Shown here: piece by piece, positions 20,049 through 31,228 of the stretch
How positions within the stretch are numbered: position 1 is the stretch's first letter
Layout of the letters: each line of letters opens with the position of its first letter
Assembly (NCBI GenBank): GCA_029378245.1
Contig: JARKIF010000235.1
Coordinates: 1 to 45,875 of the forward strand
Reading direction: 5' to 3'
DNA length: 45,875 bases
Source: Roridomyces roridus
Taxonomy: Eukaryota > Basidiomycota > Agaricomycetes > Agaricales > Mycenaceae
Made by a program: the position numbers and the translations under genes
The notes under the pieces: model-generated
Told to the model about the DNA's origin: nothing
Seen by the model: only the letters and a program-made list of their open reading frames with translations
Databases searched by the model: none

Positions 20049-20053
20049 GGGCG

Positions 20054-20918
20054 GCGCACCACGGTCGAAGGATTCGATGCTCACAAGAGTTGCGGAATAA
20101 GACCCGATGCAGGGTCGACCTGGGTGCGTTCTCATATTTGAAAATCCTACTCGACGTAATCATACGTCAACCCAGCATTCGCACCCGGGCATACGAAACA
20201 AGATCAATGACATCAGCCTTTTGACAAAAATCTTGTCAACTTTGAGCGCTTTTCCGCTTGACAACGGCTTGGCACAAGTGATCAAGTGCTCAAGCCGACT
20301 TTCAACTCCCTCAAAACTCGGACCTACGAAGGCCATGTACATGTCTAAATAAAATATCAGTTGAGAGCATCGAGGACATCAAGAAACGGGAGAGGTTCAG
20401 GCCGCGAGATCGCCGTAATGACAGAATCAATATCGTGTTGCCGAGCACTTGTGAAGAATCAGACTTGGCTTGTCCGGCTATTTTTTGGCGTGGAAAAGTG
20501 TCAAAAGTAAATTGTAAGAAGTCTGATGGACCCTCTCATTGCCCTCTCATCCACGACAGCAACAATCGTACCGAGGTGCGTACTAAGGCCGGGTTTCCTT
20601 TTAGGGTGAACTTAGCCGTCTGGCTGGTGAGACTACGAGGTGCGGTCATTTCCACATGAAATGGAATTGAAGGGGTGAAACTCTTGGTTTATTTTAATGC
20701 TTCGGCTGAATTTTTGATTTGCTTCCAAGTCTGTGAAATCCTCTCATGTTGTCCAGTAATAGTTGTAAGACTGCTCAATTGACCAAGTATTGACTCTGAG
20801 ACGGACGAAAATAAAGGTTCGGCACTCGCCGCTTGCGGCCTTATCCGTACTCATATTACATGATACATACAAGTATAACTGAAAAAAAGAGCAATGGGGT
20901 AACAAAAAATACGGATAA
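20054..20918. other. Intergenic region downstream of the SET gene, with retrotransposon target flank
   Basis: Bases 20054-20141 continue the open frame that the retrotransposon may have interrupted. A 60-residue minus-strand frame at 20160-20342 (MYMAFVGPSFEGVESRLEHL) is protein-like but has no recognisable family, and its upstream sequence is broken by stops. The rest should hold the 3' UTR of the SET-domain gene. No RNA gene is seen. Confidence 0.4.
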
Positions 20919-23900
20919 TTAGTCCGAGTCAGATTCGATTGCAGATGAGAGAGGGGATGAAAAATGCGAGTCCCAGTCCGGATTTCTCAGATTCGGCGAC
21001 GAAACCAACTTCTCCGAGAGGAGGGATTCGGGTTTGGCCCCCTTCGTCGGCACTATAACGGCCGCAGCTTGCAGGAGACCCACCCCCAAAGCCTAAACCA
21101 ACGCCGTTTAGTTGGAACGTTCTACATCTAGATGGCACATACATCATCGGCCCGAGGCGATCCGGGTATACTATTCAGTGACGAGAGCGGAGAAGAAACC
21201 GGAGACAGGATGGGCGATACCACCCTCCGAAGGAGCGGTAACGGGGACGAATCGCTATCAGGCATAGGGGATGACGGCGGGGTATATTTCACAGTAGGCG
21301 ATTCATCCTGGAAAACAATGAGCAAAGCGGAAAAGTGCGAATCAAATAAACCATACATTTCCCTGGTAGACCTCCGGCAGAGACGAGATCGGAGACGAAG
21401 CGACACCTGTGTCGTCGTTGGGGTACCAAGGCAGGAATTCGCCAGCGCTATCTGGGCTCAGAGAGGACGAAGGAGGTTCCTTGTCAGACTCTGATGGATC
21501 GGGAGAGTGACGAGGTGCCCGATTCTTGGACTCGTCTTGCGAAGGAATGGATGCAGAACCCCATCTACGCCGGGCAAAACTGAACGGAGAGGGTTTGAAC
21601 GCGTCGATGATCGAAGCAGACGGGAAAATTGGCCCACAAGGGTCAGAAGGAAGGTCCACAGTAAGTTCATCTTCAGGTGTGACTGGGGCCAGTTCGTCTT
21701 CCGAAGACGAAGGAGTGGAAACGACAGGGCTAGCCCACGCGTGCAAGGCATAGTTCAACGGGTTGGGTTTGGAGAAGAGCTGGCCACCACGGAAACCTGA
21801 CATAGGGCGAGGAAGAACCTTTTGCAATGGCAACTGCTGCTCCTTGGCCCTCGCCATCTTCCTCCTCGGGTGATCCTCCAAGTCTTCGATATCCGCGCTA
21901 GAGCGTTTACGCGCAGAGCTGCGTTCGTCCTTTTCCTCGTCCTCTCCATCCTTCTCCTGCTTCTGAAGCCAGCTCCTCACCTTTTCGCGCTGCACTGCCC
22001 TCTGTGCACGCGAAAGGGTGGGCTGCGGCGTAGTCGCCTTCTTCTTCCTCTGGACCTTGGCCTCTACCTTTGACTCCTCCTCTTCCTCCTCTTGTGGCGG
22101 TTCCGGTTCCGGTTCCTCCTCCTCGTCTTCGACATCAGATGACGAGGGGATGGGCGAGGGCGATCTAGCCCGCTTCCTCGCTCCCTTGCCGTATGTCCTG
22201 ATACCTTTGGCAGGAGGTGCCGACAAACTATGAAGCCCAGCCTTGGTGGATTTGACTCGTTGAGACTTTGTCGTCTCCACGTGCAAAACAGGCTCCGTCT
22301 TCCGCCGCTTGAGAGCCGGTCTTTCTTCCACCTCCCTCTGACGTTTCTTGGGGCTCGCCGCAGCCGCTGCAGCCGCCAACTTGCGATCCAAGACAGAAAG
22401 TGCCTTCTTGTTTACTCTGCGCGAGGCTGATTCCACTGGAGTAGCTTCTTCGCGAGGCGTTGGAAGTAGGTAGGGTCCATCGGCAGATATGCGACAAGGC
22501 CAAGGCTGCCCGTAGATAGCGAAATGGCGCATGCATCTATGTATTGCGTTGAAAAAGAAATTTCCCGAAAACAAAATCACGCACCTAGGACAGTCCTGCT
22601 TCTTCTTGTTCTTCTTATTCGAGGGCTCCATTCCCCAGACTACCTCGTCATCCACAGATATTACTGGGAGCACATTTGAACAAGTGGAACAAGTCGGGAG
22701 CGGTTTGCCATCTGGTCCTTCCGGAATTTCGCGCTTGGGAGGTGGCTCCTTGCTGACTTCGACCGCAACCGGCACGGAAGGTCGGGCCCGGAGTGTCCGA
22801 GGTGGTTCCGTCTCCTCCTTCTTCACGTCCACCTCCTTCTCCTTTCCTTTCCGAGATCGCCCGGATGCCGGTACAGGCGTTGAGGGTTGGGAAGCCTTCT
22901 GCTTGCCCTTGTCCGCGCGCTTGGTCGCCAGCATATGGGCAGAAACGGAACGCGTCATTCGCTTGGGAGCGGGTGCGGCGGGTTCGCTGACCTCAGTCAA
23001 CGGCGGAGTCATTAGTTGCTCCGTCGAGACCGAGTCGTTGGTTGTCTGACCACGGGTAGAAATGGTAGAACGGAATCTGCTCTTCGGGGTGTCATCGACA
23101 GATGCCGAGCGAGCCGTCGGCGCCGGGGACAGTGAAGTGAGAGCAGAGGGTGCGGGTGAAACCATTCCAGGTGTTGGCAGCGAGGATGGGCCGGCGACTG
23201 CTGAATCGGATTGTGCACGCGACGGTGGCAGTGACGTCAGGTCGGAAGCCGCATCGACTTCCGCCGCCAACTCAATCTCTCCGCTTGCACCAATATCTGT
23301 AGGGACCTCTGGAAGAACAGCGTCGTCAGCCTCGTTGTCGCTGTCCTCAGAGTCCTCCTCTGCCATCACGGCGTACACGCCTCGTCGTGTCCGGCGTTCG
23401 TTGAGATTCTTGGGCTTTTGCTCTTTTTCAGGCGCGTTCGACTCTGCATCCGAGTCGGAATCTTGGCTCGAGTCCGTCTCGGAGTCTGAGCTGATTGGGG
23501 GATCTTCGTCGGTATGATCAGGAGCATAACCTCCGCGCCCTCGCTTCTCGCAAGTTTCACACAAACAATGTCGGTTTTTCCTGCCAACTGTATAAGGTGG
23601 TCAGCATGGGAACAAATCGGCTAGAGTGCGACGCACAGTACCCATCACCGTAGTGAGCAGTGATTTCCTCCCCAATAGCAATCGGTCGGAGTACACGGAA
23701 CGTAATGTACTTTCCCTCGCGAAAGAGCTCGCAGTTGTTGTTGCAATCGTGCTGTAGGGTGCAGTGTGAGACAGGAAGCCGTCAAGGACCGCATGAAAGA
23801 CTGACGTTCACGAATCGGGCAGGACCCAAAAAGAGATGATTCTTTTTCATCTGCTTGGAATGTATAACACTGAAATCTCTGCGAATATCAGAGTTTTTGA

Positions 23901-24628
23901 GATCTGTGCGCTTGAGTTCCCTATCTTCCTCGTCCGTAAGGTTCGCCATCGACCCTTTTAATTCGGTGATGACAGCCCCAGGAACGAGGTTGCGCGTCGC
24001 GAGGATACAGAGCTCAGACTTGCCGGTATGATGTGAGTACCGGGACGTATGGGCAATCTCGATACACCCGGATGGATGGTAGAGCTCGAAATAGCGGGAC
24101 GCATGGCTACAGGAGGGGCGTTGAGCACAAACGGTCATGGGAGACGAAGGGGTCCACACACGTTGCGAACGCGTTGATTTGTTTCTGGGTATACGATTTC
24201 AGGTAAAAGCGAATGGCACCGAGGCTGGTGCAGACGGTGAGACCAATGGTACGAGAGAGCGAAACGTCACGTACACGAGAAGGTCGTCGACAGCTTGGCG
24301 TATAACGTTCGAAACAGGGCCCTTGGTGGCCACCAGCTAGAGAAAGACACGAAAATGAGCACAAGGCGCGTCGGAGAGGTGGTGAGCAGACGTGGGGAGC
24401 ACGTACGCGTTTCACGATCTTCAGAAGGTGGTCTGCCTCCAACTTGGGCAGTCTGCGGGAGGAATCCATCTTGTGGACGAGGAGAGGGACGTTTCCGGTT
24501 CCCAGCTTTTCGACGAGGAGATGACTGAGAAAATCATCGTCTTTGGACAGGTCGCGCATGTTCATGATTTTGGTCGGCCGCCAGAGGACGGGACCGGGCA
24601 TGTAGGCGAGCGGGAGGCCACTAGTCAT
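20919..24628 (-). CDS. set9: Histone H4 lysine-20 methyltransferase, Suv4-20/Set9 family
   Basis: A SET-domain enzyme predicted to methylate histone H4 on lysine 20, a mark used in DNA-damage checkpoint and heterochromatin pathways. The ATG is at 24628 (MTSGLPLAYMPG). The first exons give a helical N-terminal region, then SELCILATRNLVPGAVITEL, the substrate and cofactor motif GPARFVNHDCNNNCELF, GEEITAHYGDGYFG, and the post-SET cysteines RHCLCETC. NHDC and HYGDGYFG are diagnostic of Suv4-20. The long C-terminal tail (about 750 residues) is acidic and basic low complexity with one Cys module (LPTCSTCSN, then DCPRC and CMRHF). Two final introns (GTATGG near 21354; GTATGTGCC near 21141) join the long exon to the last exons, ending NPDWDSHFSSPLSSAIESDSD before TAA at 20921-20919. 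The last exon is my inference, though the frame is good. Confidence 0.92.
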
Positions 24629-24877
24629 GATGGTCGTTTTGGAGAGGGAGGAGGAGGGACAAGGCCCAGTCGCGAATAATAGACTGGCCACAGCACAGAG
24701 CGGTCCTGGCGGGAGAATGTCACATGACATATCGGGCATTCAGTTACTGGGCATCCCGCCGCACTCTTCGCAGGGACTGAAAATAATGCGGTGCAAGTGT
24801 TTCAATTACAATCAAATTCCGTCCGAGTCTTGTACAACACTATGTATCCTAGTAACAACACGCTGGCAACCAAGCCC

Positions 24878-25945
<1,068 letters not shown>

Positions 25946-25995
25946 GTTGGGAGAGGATGAAAGGGTGTTGATGGCTGTGTGTCGGCACAGTGACT

Positions 25996-26005
25996 CCTTA
26001 TATAC
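25996..26005 (-). promoter_or_regulatory. TATA box of polyubiquitin gene
   Basis: On the minus strand GGGTATATAAGG lies about 50-60 bp upstream of the ATG at 25945. This is the clearest core promoter element in the window and fits a strongly expressed, stress-inducible gene. The 5' UTR must be short. Confidence 0.7.
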
Positions 26006-26277
26006 CCCCTGATTACCTAACACCGACAACAAATGCGTCGCGATGACTCGGACTGCAACGGAGAATGTCCTGGAAAGTGCTCGCTCCGAGTCCGATGGAC
26101 CGGGCGTGTCCCGTGCAAGGTACATATCTACAAATAGCGCGTACGCGTTTACATTCCGATTGTCCTACAAGTACAAGTGCACATATAATCGATGGAATAA
26201 AAAGTCATGCAAGGTCCCAAGGAGATAGATGATGTTGTCGTTATGTCGCTATTCGTCATGTGGCGGCCGCGTGCGGA

Positions 26278-27367
26278 TCAGCGGTCAAAGACGACTCTTT
26301 TCTTGGCTGGCAATTGCGCCCGTCGAGCCAGAGGATCGTCTGTCACACCCGGAATCTCGCCCGAGTGCTTGAGATGATGCCAATACAAAACATCACCTGC
26401 ACGGAGCGGTGGTAGAGCTGGCACCTCAACTGGCTCCATTGGCAGCCCAAATGAGTTGACAGCATCAAGCAGAGGTGGCATCGAGCTATCGGATCCGTAC
26501 GAGGTCGACCGATGGTGCGCCAAGGGCGGCGGGTGATAATGAGTGAAGAGGTGGTCTGACGAGTGAGAGATAGGGAGCGGATAATGATTCGCAGGCGGGG
26601 AATCCATGGCAAGAGTATCCTGATGGAACGGGAAGGAAGATGGTGTCGGTGATGAGGAAGTAGAGCTGATATCTTCCATGTCCAAAGGAGGTGTCGGCAG
26701 ATATTCCGGATGTGAGGCAGCTGTCTGCGACTGACGGGCGTGGAAGGCGGGCGGGTTGCGCAGAAGCCCGTTGTGCAGGGCGGATGCGGAATATATCGGA
26801 AAAGGCGCAGCTTCCGCGACGCCGGGCTCGTCGGTAATGTAGTGTCGCTCCGTACCGCTGATTTCGCTCGAATGAAAAACGAAACGATGTCCGTTGGTCG
26901 TACGATTGGGGTTCGTGCTGATTGAGGATGTGCAACGCGCACAAGGAATGACAATCATATAGCCAATGGTCGAACCGCAACCATGGCAAGCCAGGCTCTG
27001 AGTAAGACATTCGCATGTCCGCGGAGAGCGAGGGCACAACGGGCGCTGCAAGCTGGGATCGGGATTCGCAGAGTACGCGGAGCAATTGACGGGCAGCGCG
27101 TCGGACGAGTAGAGAGCGACATTAGGTCGTAGAAGCAGCACGGCCTGGAATAGGTGACGCGGTCAGGCATTAGGCAGAACAGAACGTAGCAGCTCGAGGC
27201 ACCTTCATGCCGCGGTTCGTAAGAAAGGTCCCACAGGATTTACAGTCGAGGATGAAGACTGTGTGTGGCGAGTTAATTACGAGGCACTGTGCAAAGAGGT
27301 TCAAGGACCTTTGTGGGTTACGGGCGGGGGTATCGGTTGGTGGGTGTATGGGGGGAAGAGGTGCCAT
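26278..27367 (-). CDS. FAM72 family protein
   Basis: A homologue of animal FAM72, a small zinc-binding protein; human FAM72A binds nuclear uracil-DNA glycosylase, and the fungal role is not known to me. Exon 1 is 27367-27203 and exon 2 is 27144-26278, joined across a 58-bp intron, giving 343 residues. The N-terminal 160 residues carry the family pattern: VFILDCKSCGTFLTNRGMK, AVLLLRPNVALYSSDALP, a Cys cluster in CECLTQSLACHGCG, TIGYMIVIPCARC and GHRFVFHSSEI. The Cys pairs are consistent with zinc binding. The remaining 180 residues are a Pro/Ser/His-rich tail not seen in the animal protein, ending in a basic stretch (AQLPAKKRVVFDR). The gene is divergent from RRP17 across a 186-bp gap. Confidence 0.88.
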
Positions 27368-27553
27368 GGATTGAAGTATGAGGGAGTGGGAGTCATGGTC
27401 GCTGGTCGGACCTGGCTCAAGAAACAAAAGGCGGCGTATCGTCGTCGCGGGGTAAAGGAAGGGAAGGAGATTGCGCAAAGTCGCGAGTTGCATAAATATG
27501 ACTTGCCAAAATGGACGATTCCGTAACGCCTTCGAGTCTTTCCACTTCCAGCC
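27368..27553. promoter_or_regulatory. Short divergent promoter between FAM72 and RRP17
   Basis: Only 186 bp separate the two start codons, so both promoters must overlap. I see no TATA box. Confidence 0.5.
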
Positions 27554-28382
27554 ATGGCATCCAATATCTCCTCTCTCACTCGCTCACATCGTGCCATTGC
27601 AGCCAAGAAACGCGCCAAGGAATCTCAAGTAAAAGAGGTTCTCTTTGACGACGAAGCGCGCAGGTTCTCCGCCTCAATACTGCTTTGCAAAGAAAAATTG
27701 ACGCTGGTCTATAGAGAGTTCCTGACTGGCTTTCACAAACGGAAGCTTGCAAAAGCGGATGCAGCCCGCAAGAAAGCTGTCGAGCGGGAAAAGCAGGAGC
27801 GTCAGGAATCGCGGCGAGAGGTACCTCTACTTTTTCTCTCTCTCGTATGGTATGCCTCAATTCCTCCCAGCAACGCCGTCACTTGCGGGAACGAGCGATA
27901 GCCAATGCGACAGAGGTAGAAAAGGCGTACGGCGCCGACGACGGCCGTACGTAATCATTCTCAACTTTTTACGATTAATGACAATTCAACATACATTAGA
28001 CAGCGATCAAGACGAATGGGGAGGCATATCCGATGTCGCCGACAAGGGTAAAGGCAGACAAATGGAGGAAGAATACGAAGACGAGGACATGCTAGCAACA
28101 GTCACTGTCGTCGAAGACTTTGACCCGGACGCTTTGATTCACGGTCCTCGACCCAGATCAATCCCGGCCGCGCCGTCCACTGTTCCTGCTCCTCCCGTGA
28201 AAGCAGCCAGTTCGGAGCGACCGAAGAAAAAGACCAAGCCGAAGAAGGTTCGGTATGAGACCAAGGATGCGCGGATGCGAGAGCGGACGAAACAACGTGC
28301 ACGGAAAACGGAGAAGGCAGAGTTGGCTGGGGGAAAGGCCAGTCGGAAACGAACTGTGAAGGGGCGAGGAAATAAGAAATGA
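27554..28382 (+). CDS. rrp17: Ribosomal RNA-processing protein 17 (Nop25/NOL12 family)
   Basis: A nucleolar protein of the Rrp17/NOL12 family, whose yeast member is a 5'-3' exonuclease in 60S pre-ribosome maturation. Exons are 27554-27820, 27871-27946 and 28000-28382, giving 241 residues. The family signature is VLFDDEARRFSASIL followed by REFLTGFHKRKLAK, then a long basic coiled coil (KADAARKKAVEREKQERQES). The middle is acidic (EEEYEDEDML). The C-terminus is rich in Lys/Arg (KKKTKPKKVRY, RTVKGRGNKK), fitting nucleolar targeting and RNA binding. An extra stretch (CKEKLTLVY) splits the usual EARxEFLTGFHKRK block and might be a retained short intron, but the frame is open. The stop is 68 bp before the BOS1 start. 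Confidence 0.88.
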
Positions 28383-28450
28383 AGAGGTCGTCTACATCAT
28401 TGCTTTGTTGTTGATCACTAGCTTGCTTCTCTCTATCTACGTGTTCCTCC

Positions 28451-29398
28451 ATGAATTCTCTGTATACATCCGGCGTCCGACAAGCAAGTTCCCTACAAGC
28501 AGACCTCGAGCGCTTGCGCAATGGCGAGAACTCTGCTGCACTACTGGGTGCGCGCGCCTCTACCTCGTGCAACCCGAACCAAGCTCACCAAGGTCTTGTT
28601 AGGGCAGATATCTGCCTCTTTAGCTGCTATGAACCGCACCATCGACGACTATGATTCAATGGCGAAGCGGGAGATTATCAAAGCCAAGCAGGAGAAGGCC
28701 CAAATGTACGAATACCAGCGAATCTTGGGCGTTCAGTCTTGACGGCCTACAGGCGCGTGCAGAAGTTTCGGACAGACTACACGGAGCTGCGGACTCAGTT
28801 TGAGCAATTGAAAGCAAAGGCCGCCGCAGAAGTGAGTACCAGGCTCGGGCAGCCCCAACTCAACTAATATACATCCAGCACGCCGCTGCAGAACGCGCCG
28901 ACCTGATCACGGGAGCCTCTACTTCGTCCTCAGCCTCGGATGCCCGACGACGCTTCCAAACAACGCCCGCCGAGTCGACGCTGCACCCCGGTCTGCGGCC
29001 TCAAGGCGACCAACACGCCGAGTCACCGTTCCGTGGGCCCAGTCCGCAGCCCGGCTTTGGCACGACACGAGAGCAACACGCGCTGCACGAACACACGTTT
29101 ATCCAAAACACGGAATCCAAGTTGGACGAATTTTTGGCGCAGGGGAGGGAGGTGCTGGATAACCTGAGGGATCAACGCAATATCCTCAAGGGGACGCACA
29201 GACGACTGCTCGATGCGGCCAACACCCTGGGTCTGAGTCGCGACGTCATTGGATGGATAGAGCGGAGAAGGTGCGTGCAAATACTTGCCCATTACTATAC
29301 TAAAACACCCTTGCAGCACGCAGGACTGGTATATTTTCTTGGCCGGGGCTGCCTTTACGCTCTTTTGTTTCTATCTCATTTGGAGATACTTTGGATAA
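28451..29398 (+). CDS. bos1: ER-Golgi Qb-SNARE Bos1 (membrin family)
   Basis: A tail-anchored SNARE for fusion of ER-derived vesicles with the Golgi. Exons are 28451-28547, 28603-28705, 28753-28831, 28879-29270 and 29317-29398, giving 250 residues; every junction keeps frame. The N-terminal three-helix region starts MNSLYTSGVRQASSLQADLE and includes LLGQISASLAAMNRTIDDYD. The SNARE motif runs from about residue 165 (ESKLDEFLAQGREVLDNL) to RDQRNILKGTHRRLLDAANT with LGLSRDVIGWIERR. The single C-terminal membrane anchor is WYIFLAGAAFTLFCFYLIW, ending RYFG. Length and anchor fit Bos1/membrin better than Gos1. The gene converges on the metallo-beta-lactamase gene with 25 bp between stops. Confidence 0.88.
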
Positions 29399-29423
29399 CT
29401 CGCTATAGTACACGTCTAATTTA

Positions 29424-30840
29424 CTACATTACAGTTGGTGCAAACAGGCGCTTGTCGAATTCCCGGTCTCCCAGCACCTCGATCTTGATTCCAACCCCAA
29501 CAGGAACGCATCCAGCTTCGAAGGCAGCTTCCAACGCCACTTTGCAGTTGAAGCCTGAGCAATGCATGGGGATGACGAAATTCGGCCTCGGAATTATCTG
29601 CTGAGACAAGAAGCTGACGGTCGGTTCTATCTTGTCCGCGTAATCCGGGGGTGCCAGGTGTAGTCCACCGATTATCTGCTGTGTGTGAGGCATATTTTCG
29701 TGCAAGGGAAAAGGGAGGCAACCATGTGGATTGGCCTTGCAAATTTATCCAGCACGTCTTTCACAACGTTGACGATGCCAGCGTGCGAGCAAGCGCTGAA
29801 TACAACGAGACCTTTCCCTGCAACGTCAATAACTGCATACCTCTCGTCCATGATCAGCTGTGTTCATTTCAGCGACTGGAAGAAACAAGTGGGCCGGAAC
29901 GCACTTCGTCAGTGATCCACTTGCCCCCATCTTCCGCAACCCACCTCTTGCCTCCGCGCACCCCCTCTTCGAACGATGTCACCCTCGGAATCTCTCCGCT
30001 GACGAAAACTCCACCGCCTGCCACGACATGCCCCTCACTGTGTTTGTCCACGACGCCTCCAAGTTTCTCGATTTCATCAAAAGCAGGATCGTCCGCCAAC
30101 GCCGCAAACACCTTGTCGAAAAGGGGGCCGCGCGACATGCCACGGGAGATGGGACGCGCAGGGTGGCAGTCGACGACACAGCCCTGCGAGGACCGCAGTT
30201 TGAGCAGCGATAACAGTCCACCCGTGTGGTCCGAGTGCCCTGGGTATCGTCAAAATTAGATCAATTTGAAAGCTGGAGAATTACAATGAGAGAGAATTAT
30301 CCGGGAAATGTCGTCCACGGGAACCTGCATGGCTTTGACATTCCGCACGAGGCTCTGAGAGTCTGGTCCGGTGTCGAACAGGGTTAGATGGGACTCTTCT
30401 CCAGCGATTTGAGTTTCCTTTGGGTGTCTTCGTCTTTGCATGCAGTATACCACAGTATACTTACAATCAAAGCAGAGAATCCGTGAGCGCCACAGCAGAA
30501 TGAATCAAAGTCGAGTACAGGGACGCCTGAGTGATTCGTTGATCGACAAGCAGCGTCTTGCAAGAGATAAGATACAGACCAGTTATAGGGTGAGCATGAG
30601 GCGGAGGATTGTCTTGCCCCAGATGCTGGACAATCTCGTGTGTAAAGCCAGCTGGTAGCTTCGTGAACCTATTATGATCTAGAATGAGGACCACTCTCTT
30701 AAGCAAGCTTGAAGACCTGGTACCATTCGATGGAATTGTCGACCAAGAACTACCCCCACAGTTAGCACTTCAACATTGGCAGAATGTCGTCGCTGTACCG
30801 TTATAACAAGCTTGTCGACCGATCGCAAGTTGGAGGTCAT
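29424..30840 (-). CDS. Metallo-beta-lactamase-fold protein
   Basis: A metal-dependent hydrolase or related enzyme of the MBL-fold superfamily; the substrate is unknown. The ATG is at 30840 (MTSNLRSVDKLVIT) and the stop at 29426-29424, with about seven short introns. After splicing, the N-terminal beta region reads FLVDNSIEWFTKLPAGF, then SFCCGAHGFSALI and LTLFDTGPDSQSLVRN. The metal-binding motif is ILSHWHSDHTGG (HxHxDH), formed by joining CTCTCATT to the exon GGCACTCGGACCAC. Further ligands are in VFSACSHAGIVNV and VIPMHCSGFN. The layout resembles bacterial and archaeal proteins annotated as 7,8-dihydropterin-6-methyl-4-(ribofuranosyl)aminobenzene phosphate synthase-like, but I infer only the fold. 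All expected metal-binding residues seem present. Confidence 0.85.
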
Positions 30841-31228
30841 AGTTGGAAAGTGGAAGAGCTGAGCTTGCGCTTACTACTTAGGCCCCGCTCTGGTCCGCTG
30901 CGGCTCAGGCCGCGGTGGTGCTCGCGAATGTCCGAATGTGGCTGAACATCAACTCCCGAACGTGTAATAATGCGCGCTCAGCCCGTAACCCGATTTCTTG
31001 ACCCACTAACGAACAAATAACTAATGTACGATAAAAATCCTTCAGACAAAGACTGTCTTGAGTATAAACTAATGGTACAGGCAGGCTCAAACCAAATACA
31101 CCACAAAAACTGAGCTTCAAGTCAACTTGAAGAGATCACCTCTTATGGTGCCATGATAAATAGATGCCCGATTTAGCGTTGCCTGGCAAGTAATTAGGAC
31201 TCTCTCCGGGTCGAGGCAGTCGTTACAC
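30841..31228. other. Intergenic region between two minus-strand genes
   Basis: These 388 bp include the promoter of the MBL-fold gene and the 3' UTR of the Ser-rich membrane protein. No gene or clear motif is seen. Confidence 0.4.

Larger units (their letters stand above)
11868..20053 (-). mobile_element. Full-length Ty3/gypsy chromovirus retrotransposon (element 11873-20048)
   Basis: The element is transcribed on the minus strand. It is bounded by 183-bp direct LTRs (11873-12055 and 19866-20048) and a perfect 5-bp target duplication, GGGCG, at 11868-11872 and 20049-20053. In element orientation the LTR begins TGTAAACC and ends GTTTCCA. Domain order is gag, protease, reverse transcriptase, RNase H, integrase, chromodomain, then a polypurine tract at the 3' LTR. 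The LTRs differ at a single site (11926 C versus 19919 T), so insertion was recent in evolutionary terms. A leader 8-mer complementary to the LTR replaces a tRNA primer site, as in the self-priming Tf1/sushi group. This copy is defective: two DNA transposons sit in pol and an LTR-derived rearrangement replaces part of the integrase C-terminal region. Confidence 0.95.

Noticed and set aside
22531..23517. Plus-strand open frames of 172 and 151 codons
   Set aside because: They are antisense to the low-complexity tail of the SET gene, whose frame is supported by the SET domain.
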